Below, piece after piece: positions 16,846-24,902 of a stretch of DNA of 27,973 bases; position 1 is the stretch's first letter, and every line of letters begins with the position of its first letter. The stretch covers positions 1 through 27,973 of the forward strand of contig PMCA01000024.1 in the NCBI GenBank assembly GCA_003153935.1, given 5' to 3'. The DNA is from Elusimicrobiota bacterium (GTDB lineage: Bacteria; CAYTYR01; UBA6262). Position numbers and translations under genes: made by a program. The notes below the pieces were generated by a model, which worked only from the letters and a program-made list of their open reading frames with translations, did not search any database and was not told where the DNA came from.

Positions 16846-18005
16846 TTTATCTTTTCGATACGCTGTAGTGCTTCGTTCAAGCGCTTCTTATTCTGGGTCA
16901 GGGCGAAACGCACATACCCCTCGCCCGACGGCCCGAACCCGATCCCCGGTGTAGCGACGATCCCGGCCTGCTCCAGCAGGACCGTAACGCAATGCATGGA
17001 AGTATACCTTGGCGGCACTTCCGCCCAGACATAGAAGCTGGCTTTGGGTTTGCTGATTTTCCAACCCAGTTTCACCAAACCGTTCACGAAAACGTCGCGG
17101 CGTTCCTGGAACGTCTTCCGCATGTCTTCCACACACGACTGATCCCCGGTCAGGGCGGCAATACCGGCATATTGCACGGCCTGGAAAACGCCGGAATCGA
17201 CATTCTCCTTAACCTTGGCCAATCCCTGTATGACCTTAGCGTTACCGCACGCCCAGCCGATACGCCAGCCGGTCATGCAATAAGTTTTAGATAAGGAATG
17301 GAACTCTATCCCGACTTCCTTGGCGCCCTCCACCTCCAGGAAACTCGGCGGTTTTTCCCCGTCGTAATACATTTCGCTGTAAGCGGCGTCGTGACAAACA
17401 ATAATATTATGTTGCTTGGCGAATTTGACTGCCTTTTCAAAAAACTTTTTATCAGTGCAGGCAGCGGTGGGATTATTAGGATAATTAATGAACATCAGTG
17501 CGGCCTTTTGGGCCACGTTATGGGGAACCGCGTGCAGGTCGGGCAGGAAATGATTCTCTTTTTTCAGTGGCATGAAATAATTCTGTCCGCCGCTCAATAG
17601 CGTCCCGTTAGCGTAGACGGGATATCCCGGTTCAGGCACCAGCACATCGGCATTAGGATTTACGAAAGCGTCATGAATATGATAAATGCCCTCTTTGGAA
17701 CCGGCCAGGGCCACAATTTCGGTCGCCGGGTCCAGGGTTACGTTAAAGCGTTTTTTGTACCAGTCGGCCACTGCCTGTCTGAACGCCAGCAGCCCCATGC
17801 CGAACGGGTACCGCTGGTTATCCAGGATACGCATGGCTTTGTTGGCCGCTTCCACTATGTGGTCCGGCGTCGGCAGGTCGGGATCCCCCACGCCCAGGTC
17901 AATGACATCCACGCCTTTTTCCCGGGCCTGCTTCTTCTTATTATCTATCTCAATGAATAAGTACGGCGGTATTTTCTTCAGCTTGTCACTGAACTCGATC
18001 TGCAT
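16839..18005 (-). CDS. dapL: LL-diaminopimelate aminotransferase (DapL2-like)
   Basis: DapL converts tetrahydrodipicolinate directly to LL-diaminopimelate using glutamate, bypassing the DapD/C/E steps. The 388-residue PLP fold-type I protein begins with DKLKKIPPYLF and then DVIDLGVGDPDLPTP (33-47), typical of DapL. It has YPNNPT (175-180), HDAAYSEMYYDG (205-216) and the PLP lysine Lys240 in SLSKTYCMTGWRIGW. The specific role is inferred from dapB, dapA, dapF and lysA in the same gene set and the absence of dapD/dapC/dapE from it. A related aspartate/methionine aminotransferase is the alternative. A GAGAGGG site precedes the ATG. Confidence 0.87.
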   Translation of the reverse strand: MQIEFSDKLKKIPPYLFIEIDNKKKQAREKGVDVIDLGVGDPDLPTPDHIVEAANKAMRILDNQRYPFGMGLLAFRQAVADWYKKRFNVTLDPATEIVALAGSKEGIYHIHDAFVNPNADVLVPEPGYPVYANGTLLSGGQNYFMPLKKENHFLPDLHAVPHNVAQKAALMFINYPNNPTAACTDKKFFEKAVKFAKQHNIIVCHDAAYSEMYYDGEKPPSFLEVEGAKEVGIEFHSLSKTYCMTGWRIGWACGNAKVIQGLAKVKENVDSGVFQAVQYAGIAALTGDQSCVEDMRKTFQERRDVFVNGLVKLGWKISKPKASFYVWAEVPPRYTSMHCVTVLLEQAGIVATPGIGFGPSGEGYVRFALTQNKKRLNEALQRIEKIKW

Positions 18006-18029
18006 TGAACCCTCTCTTGATTAAACAGA

Positions 18030-18245
18030 TTATTTTTTAAATACATAAATCACTTCGCCGATCAGGATCAGCAGGATCAAGCCGGCTATGATATTACCTG
18101 TTACGCTTTTAAGAACCATCAACGACCAGAATAAAAAGAACAGCAAGCCAATGCCGACGATCACCAGGACGATAGTCGCGGCTACATTAGCCGGGTCCCA
18201 GCCCTCTTCCTGGTCTTCGATCTCCAATTTATTTTCTTCGCCCAT
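18030..18245 (-). CDS. Small two-helix membrane protein, unknown
   Basis: The 71-residue product has an acidic N-terminus (EENKLEIEDQEEGWDP) and two hydrophobic segments (about 22-43 and 51-67, ending VIYVFKK). No family is recognised. The ATG at 18245 is chosen because GAGGTGA lies at the right distance. That site overlaps the stop codon of the HEAT-repeat gene, which would couple translation. An in-frame GTG at 18254 overlapping that stop is the alternative. The coupling suggests a functional link with the HEAT protein. Confidence 0.72.
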   Translation of the reverse strand: MGEENKLEIEDQEEGWDPANVAATIVLVIVGIGLLFFLFWSLMVLKSVTGNIIAGLILLILIGEVIYVFKK

Positions 18246-18250
18246 CTGCG

Positions 18251-20296
18251 TCACCTCGGGTTATTTTGTATTTTCTGCCACCACTCGTGCCATTTATCTT
18301 TGTCGTCGCCATAGCCTTTGCCGGTGACCCTTTCCAGGGATATTGCAGCCACCACTCGCACGCTGGCGTACTCGTCGTCCAGCGCCGCGATCAGCGGTTG
18401 CAGCGCCCTGCCGTCTTTCATCATCCCCAGGGCCCAGGCCGCTTTTTCACGGACATTGGTAAATTTATCATGCAGGGTTTCGATCAAGGAGTCTACCGCG
18501 CGGTCATCCCCGATCTCTCCCAGGGCTTTGGCCGCCTGTTCACGCACAATTTCGCTGTCATCTTTTAGCGCCTCGATCAATGGCAGGACCGCCCTGGTAT
18601 CTTTGATCTTGCCCAGGGCAAACGCCACATCACTCCGCACTTCCTTACTCTCGTTCTGTAGGGAGGTTATCAATGGCTCCACCGCCCGGCTATCGGAGAT
18701 GATACCCAGGGTCACCGCGGCCACTACCCGGACATCCTTATCCTTATCTTTCAAAGCCCGGATCAACGGGTCCACGGCCCGGTTATCCTTTATTTTACCC
18801 AAAGCCACAGCCGCGTTCCAGCGCACCATGGCATTCTTGTCATTAAGAGCCTCCATCAAAGGATCCACGGCGCGGTTATCCCTTAATTCTCCCAGGGCCA
18901 GCGCTGAGTACTCCCTCTCCATGACATTTTCATTTTGCAAGGCTTCTTCTAGTGGGGCCAGGGCCTGTTCGCCGGTCTTGATCAAGGCCTCGGCTGCCTT
19001 ATCCCTGACCTGCTCGCTGTTGTCTTTGAGCGTTACGATCAAAGGACCGATCGCCCGGGTATCGCGCATCTCTCCCAGCGCCTTGGCCGCGTTCAGACGG
19101 ACATCTTCATCCGCATCTCCCAGTGATTCGATCAGCGCCTCCACGGCCCGGTTATCCCTGACTTCTCCCAGGATCATAGCCACGTTCTTGCGCACCTCGA
19201 CGTTGCTGTCCTTTAAAGCCGCGATCAGGGGATTAACCGCCGGGTTGCCAATGATCTTGGTCAAGGCTTCAGTCACGGTACCCTGGACCGAGCCGTAATT
19301 CTTTTTATCGCGCAAAGTGTAGATCAGCGGTCCCACGGCCCGCGTATCGCGGATCTCACCCAGGGATTTTACCGCCTGTATCCTGACCATCTCGCTTTCA
19401 TCATTCAAAGCGGCGACCAGTGGATCCACCGCCCGGCTATCTTTTATATCGCCCAGCGCCCGGGCCGCCTGCTCCCGCACGATGGCATTATCGTCATGCA
19501 GCGCGGCGATCAAAGGCTCGACTGCCCGGCTGTCACCGATATCGCCCAGGGCTTTGGCCACGTATTTCCGCACGAACCACTTCTCATCACTCAGTTCCAC
19601 GATCAAGGGATTAACAGCGGGTTTGCCGATCTTCACCAGCGACCGCGAGGCGTACTTGCGGATGATATCATTTTTATCCTTCAGCGCGGCGATCAGAGGG
19701 TCAACCGCCGGCTCGCCGATCGTATCCAGCGCCAGGATGGACTCGCGCAACACGAACCCGTCGTCATCCTTTAGGGCCGCGATCAAGGCTTCCACGGCGC
19801 GATTATCACCGATCAGTCCCAACGACCTGGCCGCGTGCTCACGGACAGTGGAATTCTCGTCACGCAGTGCGGCGATGAGCGGCTCCACCGCGCGGGTGTT
19901 CCCAATACGGCCCAGGGCCATGACCGCCTGGTCACGGGCGTACCATTTTTCCGTATTTAATTCCGAGATCAGCGGGTCTACCGCTATTTCCCCAATCTTG
20001 AACAGGGCGTCTCCGGTATTATCGATGAATTCCCGGGAATCCTTGTCGCTTAAAAGCTGTATTAAATAAGGTATGGCCGGCCCGGCTTTGGGTCCCATAT
20101 CTCCCAGAGCATTAACGGCATTTTGCCTCTCCGTGTCATCATTGGAGTACAATCTCTCAATCTGCGCCCTGACCGGGCCACTGATATTTTCCGGGATCAT
20201 ATCCTTAGGGATAGTAAACTGGGGGTAAGCGGGTTGGAGCAAGAGGAGGCTAATACCGGCTGAAACGACCATTAATTTTTTAATGGCTTTAAGCAT
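18251..20296 (-). CDS. Secreted HEAT-repeat (PBS-lyase-type) protein
   Basis: The 681-residue protein has a signal peptide (about 1-25, MLKAIKKLMVVSAGISLLLL) and then about 20 tandem HEAT repeats of roughly 31 residues. The consensus is VRxxAAxALGxIxDxRAVxPLIxALxD. The C-terminus ends in a WHEWWQ motif often seen at the end of such arrays. The repeats form an alpha-solenoid for protein binding. PBS-lyase HEAT units do not imply a phycobilin role. The array is fairly regular, but the tenth unit (KKNYGSVQGTVTEALTKIIG) is longer. It overlaps the FAH gene by 8 nt and is followed by a small membrane protein. The ligand is unknown. Confidence 0.9.
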   Translation of the reverse strand: MLKAIKKLMVVSAGISLLLLQPAYPQFTIPKDMIPENISGPVRAQIERLYSNDDTERQNAVNALGDMGPKAGPAIPYLIQLLSDKDSREFIDNTGDALFKIGEIAVDPLISELNTEKWYARDQAVMALGRIGNTRAVEPLIAALRDENSTVREHAARSLGLIGDNRAVEALIAALKDDDGFVLRESILALDTIGEPAVDPLIAALKDKNDIIRKYASRSLVKIGKPAVNPLIVELSDEKWFVRKYVAKALGDIGDSRAVEPLIAALHDDNAIVREQAARALGDIKDSRAVDPLVAALNDESEMVRIQAVKSLGEIRDTRAVGPLIYTLRDKKNYGSVQGTVTEALTKIIGNPAVNPLIAALKDSNVEVRKNVAMILGEVRDNRAVEALIESLGDADEDVRLNAAKALGEMRDTRAIGPLIVTLKDNSEQVRDKAAEALIKTGEQALAPLEEALQNENVMEREYSALALGELRDNRAVDPLMEALNDKNAMVRWNAAVALGKIKDNRAVDPLIRALKDKDKDVRVVAAVTLGIISDSRAVEPLITSLQNESKEVRSDVAFALGKIKDTRAVLPLIEALKDDSEIVREQAAKALGEIGDDRAVDSLIETLHDKFTNVREKAAWALGMMKDGRALQPLIAALDDEYASVRVVAAISLERVTGKGYGDDKDKWHEWWQKIQNNPR

Positions 20297-21053
20297 TCAG
20301 CTCTCCTTTTATTATATTCTTGAGAGTGCCGATCCCTTCCACGGTTACTTCCACCGTATCACCGACGTTCATCGGCCCGACTCCCGCGGGAGTACCGGTT
20401 GTTACCACGTCCCCGGGTAATAAAGTCATGACCTGGGAGATAAAACTTACCAGCATCGGTATCTTGAAGATCAGGTTGGCAGTGGAAGAATCCTGCTTTA
20501 CCTGGCCGTTCAGTTTCAATTCTATCTTTAAATTGGCGGTATCCAACCCGCTGACGATCCAGGGACCGATCGGGCTGAAAGTATCAAAACTCTTGGCCCG
20601 GGTCCATTGCCCGTCCTTATTCTGCAGGTCCCGTGCGGTGATGTCGTTAAAGCAGGTATAGCCCAATATATAATCAGGAGCATTTTCCACGCTGACGCGC
20701 CGGCAGGTTTTCCTAATCACCGCCGCGATCTCCGCTTCATAATCCAACTGTTTGCTGGACTGCGGGTATATAATGTTATCACCGGGACCCACTACCGAAG
20801 TGCCCGGTTTGATGAACAGTACCGGCTCGCTGGGTAACGCCATATTCAGTTCTTTGGCATGATCGCTGTAATTAAGTCCCACCGCTACGATCTTGGAGGG
20901 CTGGCACGGGGACAACAGTTTCAATTCCTTAAACTTATGTCGATGGGGAGTAGAGTCGGACCCGTAGCCTTTTTCGAACTCCACCACCAGGTCGTTCTTT
21001 TCCAAAGCCCCGTATTTCATTTCATTGTTATGCAGGAACCGGACATATTTCAT
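20289..21053 (-). CDS. Fumarylacetoacetate hydrolase-family protein
   Basis: FAH-family enzymes are divalent-metal hydrolases, isomerases or oxaloacetate/acylpyruvate decarboxylases. The 254-residue protein has GLNYSDHAKELN (59-70), the metal ligands Glu106 and Glu108 in DYEAEIAAV, Asp137 in CFNDITARDLQ, and Lys154 in TRAKSFDTFSPIGP. It also has the TTGTPAGVGPM loop typical of the family. The exact substrate cannot be told. Given the neighbouring aspartate/pyruvate enzymes, an oxaloacetate or acylpyruvate role is possible but speculative. The start at 21053 has GAGGTGA upstream; a GTG at 21062 lies within that site. Confidence 0.9.
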   Translation of the reverse strand: MKYVRFLHNNEMKYGALEKNDLVVEFEKGYGSDSTPHRHKFKELKLLSPCQPSKIVAVGLNYSDHAKELNMALPSEPVLFIKPGTSVVGPGDNIIYPQSSKQLDYEAEIAAVIRKTCRRVSVENAPDYILGYTCFNDITARDLQNKDGQWTRAKSFDTFSPIGPWIVSGLDTANLKIELKLNGQVKQDSSTANLIFKIPMLVSFISQVMTLLPGDVVTTGTPAGVGPMNVGDTVEVTVEGIGTLKNIIKGELNA

Positions 21054-21071
21054 TAGAGTCACCTCTTTATT

Positions 21072-21854
21072 TTACTTTAATCCCAACACATCCTGCATGT
21101 CATAGAACCCCGCCGGGGCCACGGCCAGGAACTTGATGGCCCGGATCACGCCGCGGGCCAATGTATCGCGGTTGGTCGCCCGGTGGGTAAATTCCAGCCT
21201 CTCGCCCAATCCGGCGAATATCACCGTGTGCTCGCCGACAATATCCCCGGCCCGCACGGCATGAATACCGATCTCCCGCGGCAGCCGCTCTCCGACCATA
21301 CCCTTGCGGCCATAAACGATATCATCCTTCATGCTGCGGTTCAGGGAATCGGTTATCTCCTTAGCTAACGCCAGGGCCGTACCGCTGGGCGCATCCTTTT
21401 TATTGTGGTGATGGGCTTCCACTATTTCTATGTCGTAAGAGTCACCCAATATCGGCGCGGCTTCCCGGACCATCTTTAACATGATATTGACGCCGATACT
21501 CATATTGGCCGCCATCAGGCAGGGCAAATTCTGGGTAATAAATTTTATGTTCTTTAACTGGTCATCGCTAAACCCGGTAGTGCCGATGATAAAGGGCTTT
21601 TTTAGCTTGGACACTACTTCCATGTAACTCATAGTGGCCTTGGGAGTGGTAAAATCCACTATGATATCGCCCTCGTGGGCCACTTTCTCCAGGCTATCGC
21701 TGATCTTCACCTGCGGGGACACCTGGACGCCGATGGACGGGGCACCCGGTGCCTCCACCGCTCCCGCCAATTGCAGGTCTGTCTCCTCATTTATTAAATG
21801 GATTATCCTTTGGCCCATTCTTCCGGCCGCGCCGCAGACAATAACTTTGATCAT
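21072..21854 (-). CDS. dapB: 4-hydroxy-tetrahydrodipicolinate reductase
   Basis: DapB reduces hydroxy-tetrahydrodipicolinate with NAD(P)H in the lysine/diaminopimelate pathway. The 260-residue protein has the nucleotide-binding VIVCGAAGRMGQRI (4-17), DIIVDFTTPKATM (63-75), IIGTTGFSD (89-97), NMSIGVNI (117-124) and the substrate site EAHHHNKKDAPSGTA (146-160). All family landmarks are present. It follows dapA after a 95-nt repeat-containing gap, with GGGAG before the ATG. Confidence 0.96.
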   Translation of the reverse strand: MIKVIVCGAAGRMGQRIIHLINEETDLQLAGAVEAPGAPSIGVQVSPQVKISDSLEKVAHEGDIIVDFTTPKATMSYMEVVSKLKKPFIIGTTGFSDDQLKNIKFITQNLPCLMAANMSIGVNIMLKMVREAAPILGDSYDIEIVEAHHHNKKDAPSGTALALAKEITDSLNRSMKDDIVYGRKGMVGERLPREIGIHAVRAGDIVGEHTVIFAGLGERLEFTHRATNRDTLARGVIRAIKFLAVAPAGFYDMQDVLGLK

Positions 21855-21870
21855 TTTAAACTCCCACTAA

Positions 21871-21951
21871 GATTACACAGATTTCTTAAAACGATTACAC
21901 AGATAAAACAAAGCTCTAATCTGTGGAATCTCTTTTCTAATCGGTGTAATC
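21871..21951. repeat. Paired direct/inverted 12-mer repeat between dapA and dapB
   Basis: GATTACACAGAT occurs twice in the same orientation (21871-21882 and 21893-21904). Two near-exact reverse complements follow: ATCTGTGGAATC (21919-21930) and ATCGGTGTAATC (21940-21951). The start-to-start spacing is 22 and 21 nt, so the whole element can fold into a nested double stem around a central A/T-rich loop. It overlaps the dapA stop codon. It may be an interspersed repeat unit or a structured intercistronic RNA. Confidence 0.7.
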
Positions 21952-22825
21952 ATTTTATTAGTCCGTAATCCTTCATTACCTTCTTAAGCTTATGAACATT
22001 AGCTTCAGCCATAGGCGATAACGGCAAACGCATTTCGTCAGAGCACAGGCCCATGATACCCATAGCGGTCTTGACCGGAATGGGATTGGTCTCGAAAAAC
22101 ACAGCCTTCATCAGGTCGAACATCTGAAAATGCATACCGCGCGCCTTCTTGATATGCCCCTGTTCGAAAGCCTCGACCATCTCCGCCACGGCTCCCGGGA
22201 TTATATTAGCGACGACGGAAATCACTCCCCGGCCACCCAGGGCCAGGATAGGGAAAGTCAAAGAATCCTCGCCGCTAAGCACGATAAAATCGTCATCCGC
22301 GTGCTGGACGATCTGGCTCACCTGCTCGAGAGAGCAGCTGGCCTCCTTAACGCCAACTATATTCTTAATCTTGGACAATCTGATAACGGTTTCCGGCAAC
22401 AGGTTCACCCCGGTCCGCCCCGGAACATTGTAAAGGATCTGAGGCAGATCTACTGTATCCGCTATTTTCTTAAAATGCAGGTACATGCCCTCCTGGGTCG
22501 GCTTATTGTAATAAGGCGTGATGAGCAGAGCGCCATCCGCCCCCGCTTCTTTGGCATACTGAGTCAGGATAATAGCTTCTTCGGTATTATTGGAACCTGT
22601 CCCGGCAATTACCTTAATCCTCTTATTGGCCTTTTCCACGCAAAACCTGATAACCTCATGATGCTCTTCAAAAGAAAGTGTGGCTGATTCTCCCGTAGTG
22701 CCGCATGGCACCAATATCCTGGTACCGTTCTTGATCTGGAATTCAATTAATTTTTCTAGGGCGGCATAGTCAACTTTCCCATCTCTAAAAGGCGTTACTA
22801 CCGCCACTGCTGAACCGCTAAACAT
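21950..22825 (-). CDS. dapA: 4-hydroxy-tetrahydrodipicolinate synthase
   Basis: DapA condenses aspartate semialdehyde and pyruvate. The 291-residue TIM-barrel protein has VAVVTPFRDGKVD (7-19), PCGTTGESATL (40-50, Thr43-Thr44), ITPYYNKPTQEG (102-113), YNVPGRTG (132-139, Tyr132) and the Schiff-base Lys160 in VGVKEAS. SGEDSLTFPILALGGRGVIS is the usual late motif. The start at 22825 has GGAGG 5 nt upstream. The ATG at 22837 contains that site and is rejected. The family also includes N-acetylneuraminate lyases, but the dap context is decisive. Confidence 0.96.
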   Translation of the reverse strand: MFSGSAVAVVTPFRDGKVDYAALEKLIEFQIKNGTRILVPCGTTGESATLSFEEHHEVIRFCVEKANKRIKVIAGTGSNNTEEAIILTQYAKEAGADGALLITPYYNKPTQEGMYLHFKKIADTVDLPQILYNVPGRTGVNLLPETVIRLSKIKNIVGVKEASCSLEQVSQIVQHADDDFIVLSGEDSLTFPILALGGRGVISVVANIIPGAVAEMVEAFEQGHIKKARGMHFQMFDLMKAVFFETNPIPVKTAMGIMGLCSDEMRLPLSPMAEANVHKLKKVMKDYGLIK

Positions 22826-22843
22826 TTGAACCTCCATAATTTT

Positions 22844-23656
22844 TTAGATCTCTTTCCATATTCCGTCAAACAAATATTTCACTTCGCCTTCCAGATACAC
22901 TTCACTGAATTTATCCCCGGACCGGTTAAAATAAATTTTCAGTACCTCGCCGCCGCGGGTGTGGACCCGCACCGGGGAAAGCAGTCCCAGTTCACGGGCG
23001 CCGACCAGGGCGGACGCTACGGACCCGGTCCCGCAAGCCAGGGTCTCGTCCTCTACCCCGCGCTCATAAGTCCGGACGGCTATATTATGGCTGTCGATCT
23101 TCGCCACGAAATCCGCGTTAGTACCGGCGGGATTGAACAAGGCGTGGTTCCTGATGGTCCGGCCCCAGGACACTACATCCAGTTGTTCGATCCTCCGGAC
23201 AAAGGTGACGGCGTGCGGTACGCCGGTATTGATAAAAAATATATCTCTCATGGCGCCATCCAGGATTATCTTTAATTCCCTCAGGTCGTGCGGAGCGCTC
23301 AGGCGTAATTTAACTTCCGTTCCTTTTACCGCGGCGCCGATTAGGCCCGCCTTGGTCTCAAAAACCATCCGGTTGGGCGCGATCTTGCGCAAGTAGGCGT
23401 AACGCGCCAGGCAACGGGCGCCGTTTCCGCACATTTCCGCCTCACTGCCGTCGGGATTGATGACACGCATCTTGAACGCGGCGCGCTTGGACTTTTCCAG
23501 CAGCAAAACACCGTCGGCGCCGATACCGGTCTTGGCCGCGCACAGTTTAACCGCCATCTTGGCTGGCGATCCCGGCAAGATATTGCGACGGTTATCGATG
23601 ACCACGAAGTCATTCCCCGCTCCGCTTAATTTCGTAAATTCCAGTTTAACTTTCAT
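22844..23656 (-). CDS. dapF: Diaminopimelate epimerase
   Basis: DapF interconverts LL- and meso-diaminopimelate. The 270-residue protein has FTKLSGAGNDFVVID (7-21), the catalytic thiols Cys76 in MCGNGARC and Cys208 in LACGTGS, and the intervening GIGADGVLLL and NTGVPHAV motifs. The start at 23656 matches the family N-terminus and overlaps lysA by 11 nt. The in-frame start at 23713 adds 19 residues that lie wholly within lysA in another frame and look like a shadow. Its product feeds both peptidoglycan and LysA. Confidence 0.95.
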   Translation of the reverse strand: MKVKLEFTKLSGAGNDFVVIDNRRNILPGSPAKMAVKLCAAKTGIGADGVLLLEKSKRAAFKMRVINPDGSEAEMCGNGARCLARYAYLRKIAPNRMVFETKAGLIGAAVKGTEVKLRLSAPHDLRELKIILDGAMRDIFFINTGVPHAVTFVRRIEQLDVVSWGRTIRNHALFNPAGTNADFVAKIDSHNIAVRTYERGVEDETLACGTGSVASALVGARELGLLSPVRVHTRGGEVLKIYFNRSGDKFSEVYLEGEVKYLFDGIWKEI

Positions 23657-24902
23657 TTTTAGGTAACTTCTCCTTCTTGACCAGGTCCTCGTAAGTTTCT
23701 CTTTCCCGGACAATATGATACTTATCCTTGATCACCATCACTTCGCAGGCTCGGGGCCTGGCGTTATAATTGGAAGACATGGAAAAACCGTAAGCCCCGG
23801 CGTTGAAAATGGCCAGCAGGTCGCCCTGCTGTACCGCCGGCAAACTGCGCTTCCTGGCGAAATAGTCGCCGCTTTCACAGATGGGCCCCACCACATCGAC
23901 GATCATTTCATTATTCCCGACCTTCTCCACCGGCCTTATCTCATGATAGGCGTCGTACAGCACCGGGCGGGACAGGTCGTTCATTCCGGCGTCGACTATA
24001 ACGAATTTCTTGGCCGGCGTTTCTTTCAGGTACAGCACCCGGGTCACCAGTATACCGGCATTACCCGCGATGTACCGTCCCGGTTCAAAGATAAACTGGT
24101 AGGGACTGCCCTTGATCAGGGGTATGATGGCTTGCGCCAGGTCCCGCGGTGTCGGCGGTTTTTCATCCTTGTAGGTTATGCCCAAGCCGCCGCCCAGGTC
24201 GATATACTTTACGGGCAGACCCATCTCCTGCAGGGAGTAAGCCAACTTCAAAACCTTCTCCACCGCTTCCACGAACGGTTCGACGGTTGTTATCTGCGAA
24301 CCTATATGCACCTGCATCCCGACGATCTCCAGGAACTTATTGGTACTGGCTTCCTGATAGGCCTCTTCAGCGTGATTGATGCTGATGCCGAACTTATTCT
24401 GCGCCAATCCAGTGGATATATGATGATGGGTCTTCGGATTAATGTCCGGATTAACGCGGAAAGAGATCCTGGCTATTCTTTTCAGTGCTTTGGCGACGGT
24501 GCTGATCAATTCCAGCTCCGGCATGGACTCCACGTTGAACATCAGTATATCGTTCTTTAAGGCGTAAGCTATCTCTTCTTCGGTCTTCCCGACGCCCGCA
24601 AAGACGATCTTCTCTGGGCTGAATCCGGCCGCCAGGGCCTGGTAAAGTTCCCCGCCGCTGACGATGTCAGCCCCGGCACCTAAACGGGCCAGGGTCCGCA
24701 GGACCGCCAGGTTAGAGTTGGTCTTCACCGCGTAGCAGATCATATGGTTGATGGCGGCAAAAGCCTCGTCAAAAGCGGCGTAATTATCGATCAGTGTCTT
24801 TTGGCTGTAGAGGTAACAAGGCGTGCCCGTCTCGGCCACGATCTCCTTGACCTTCAGGCCGTCACAGTATAGCTCATCGTCTTGATATGCGAATGCGCAC
24901 AT
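23646..24902 (-). CDS. lysA: Diaminopimelate decarboxylase
   Basis: LysA decarboxylates meso-diaminopimelate to lysine. The 418-residue PLP alanine-racemase-fold protein has the PLP lysine Lys60 in CYAVKTNSN, VHIGSQI (198-204), the phosphate-binding DLGGGLGI (235-242), and EPGRYIAGNAG (273-283). The CESGD motif (342-346) that reaches across the dimer is also present. The ATG overlaps the TPR gene stop (TAATG) with GGAG upstream. It is the first lysine gene in the transcription order. Confidence 0.95.
   Translation of the reverse strand: MCAFAYQDDELYCDGLKVKEIVAETGTPCYLYSQKTLIDNYAAFDEAFAAINHMICYAVKTNSNLAVLRTLARLGAGADIVSGGELYQALAAGFSPEKIVFAGVGKTEEEIAYALKNDILMFNVESMPELELISTVAKALKRIARISFRVNPDINPKTHHHISTGLAQNKFGISINHAEEAYQEASTNKFLEIVGMQVHIGSQITTVEPFVEAVEKVLKLAYSLQEMGLPVKYIDLGGGLGITYKDEKPPTPRDLAQAIIPLIKGSPYQFIFEPGRYIAGNAGILVTRVLYLKETPAKKFVIVDAGMNDLSRPVLYDAYHEIRPVEKVGNNEMIVDVVGPICESGDYFARKRSLPAVQQGDLLAIFNAGAYGFSMSSNYNARPRACEVMVIKDKYHIVRERETYEDLVKKEKLPKNES

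Noticed and set aside
18318-19298. 326-codon open frame on the plus strand
   Set aside because: It lies entirely antisense to the HEAT repeats. The 93-nt repeat period keeps the opposite frame open, and its product is a repetitive Ser/Ala/Arg-rich sequence with no ribosome site or domain.
21855-21949. Lysine riboswitch before dapB
   Set aside because: The gap is too short for the lysine aptamer and is filled by the 12-mer repeats; none of the conserved aptamer segments is seen.
23657-23713. N-terminal extension of DapF
   Set aside because: The added residues overlap the lysA coding sequence, are rich in Arg and Ser, and do not fit the family; the ATG at 23656 gives the normal DapF N-terminus.
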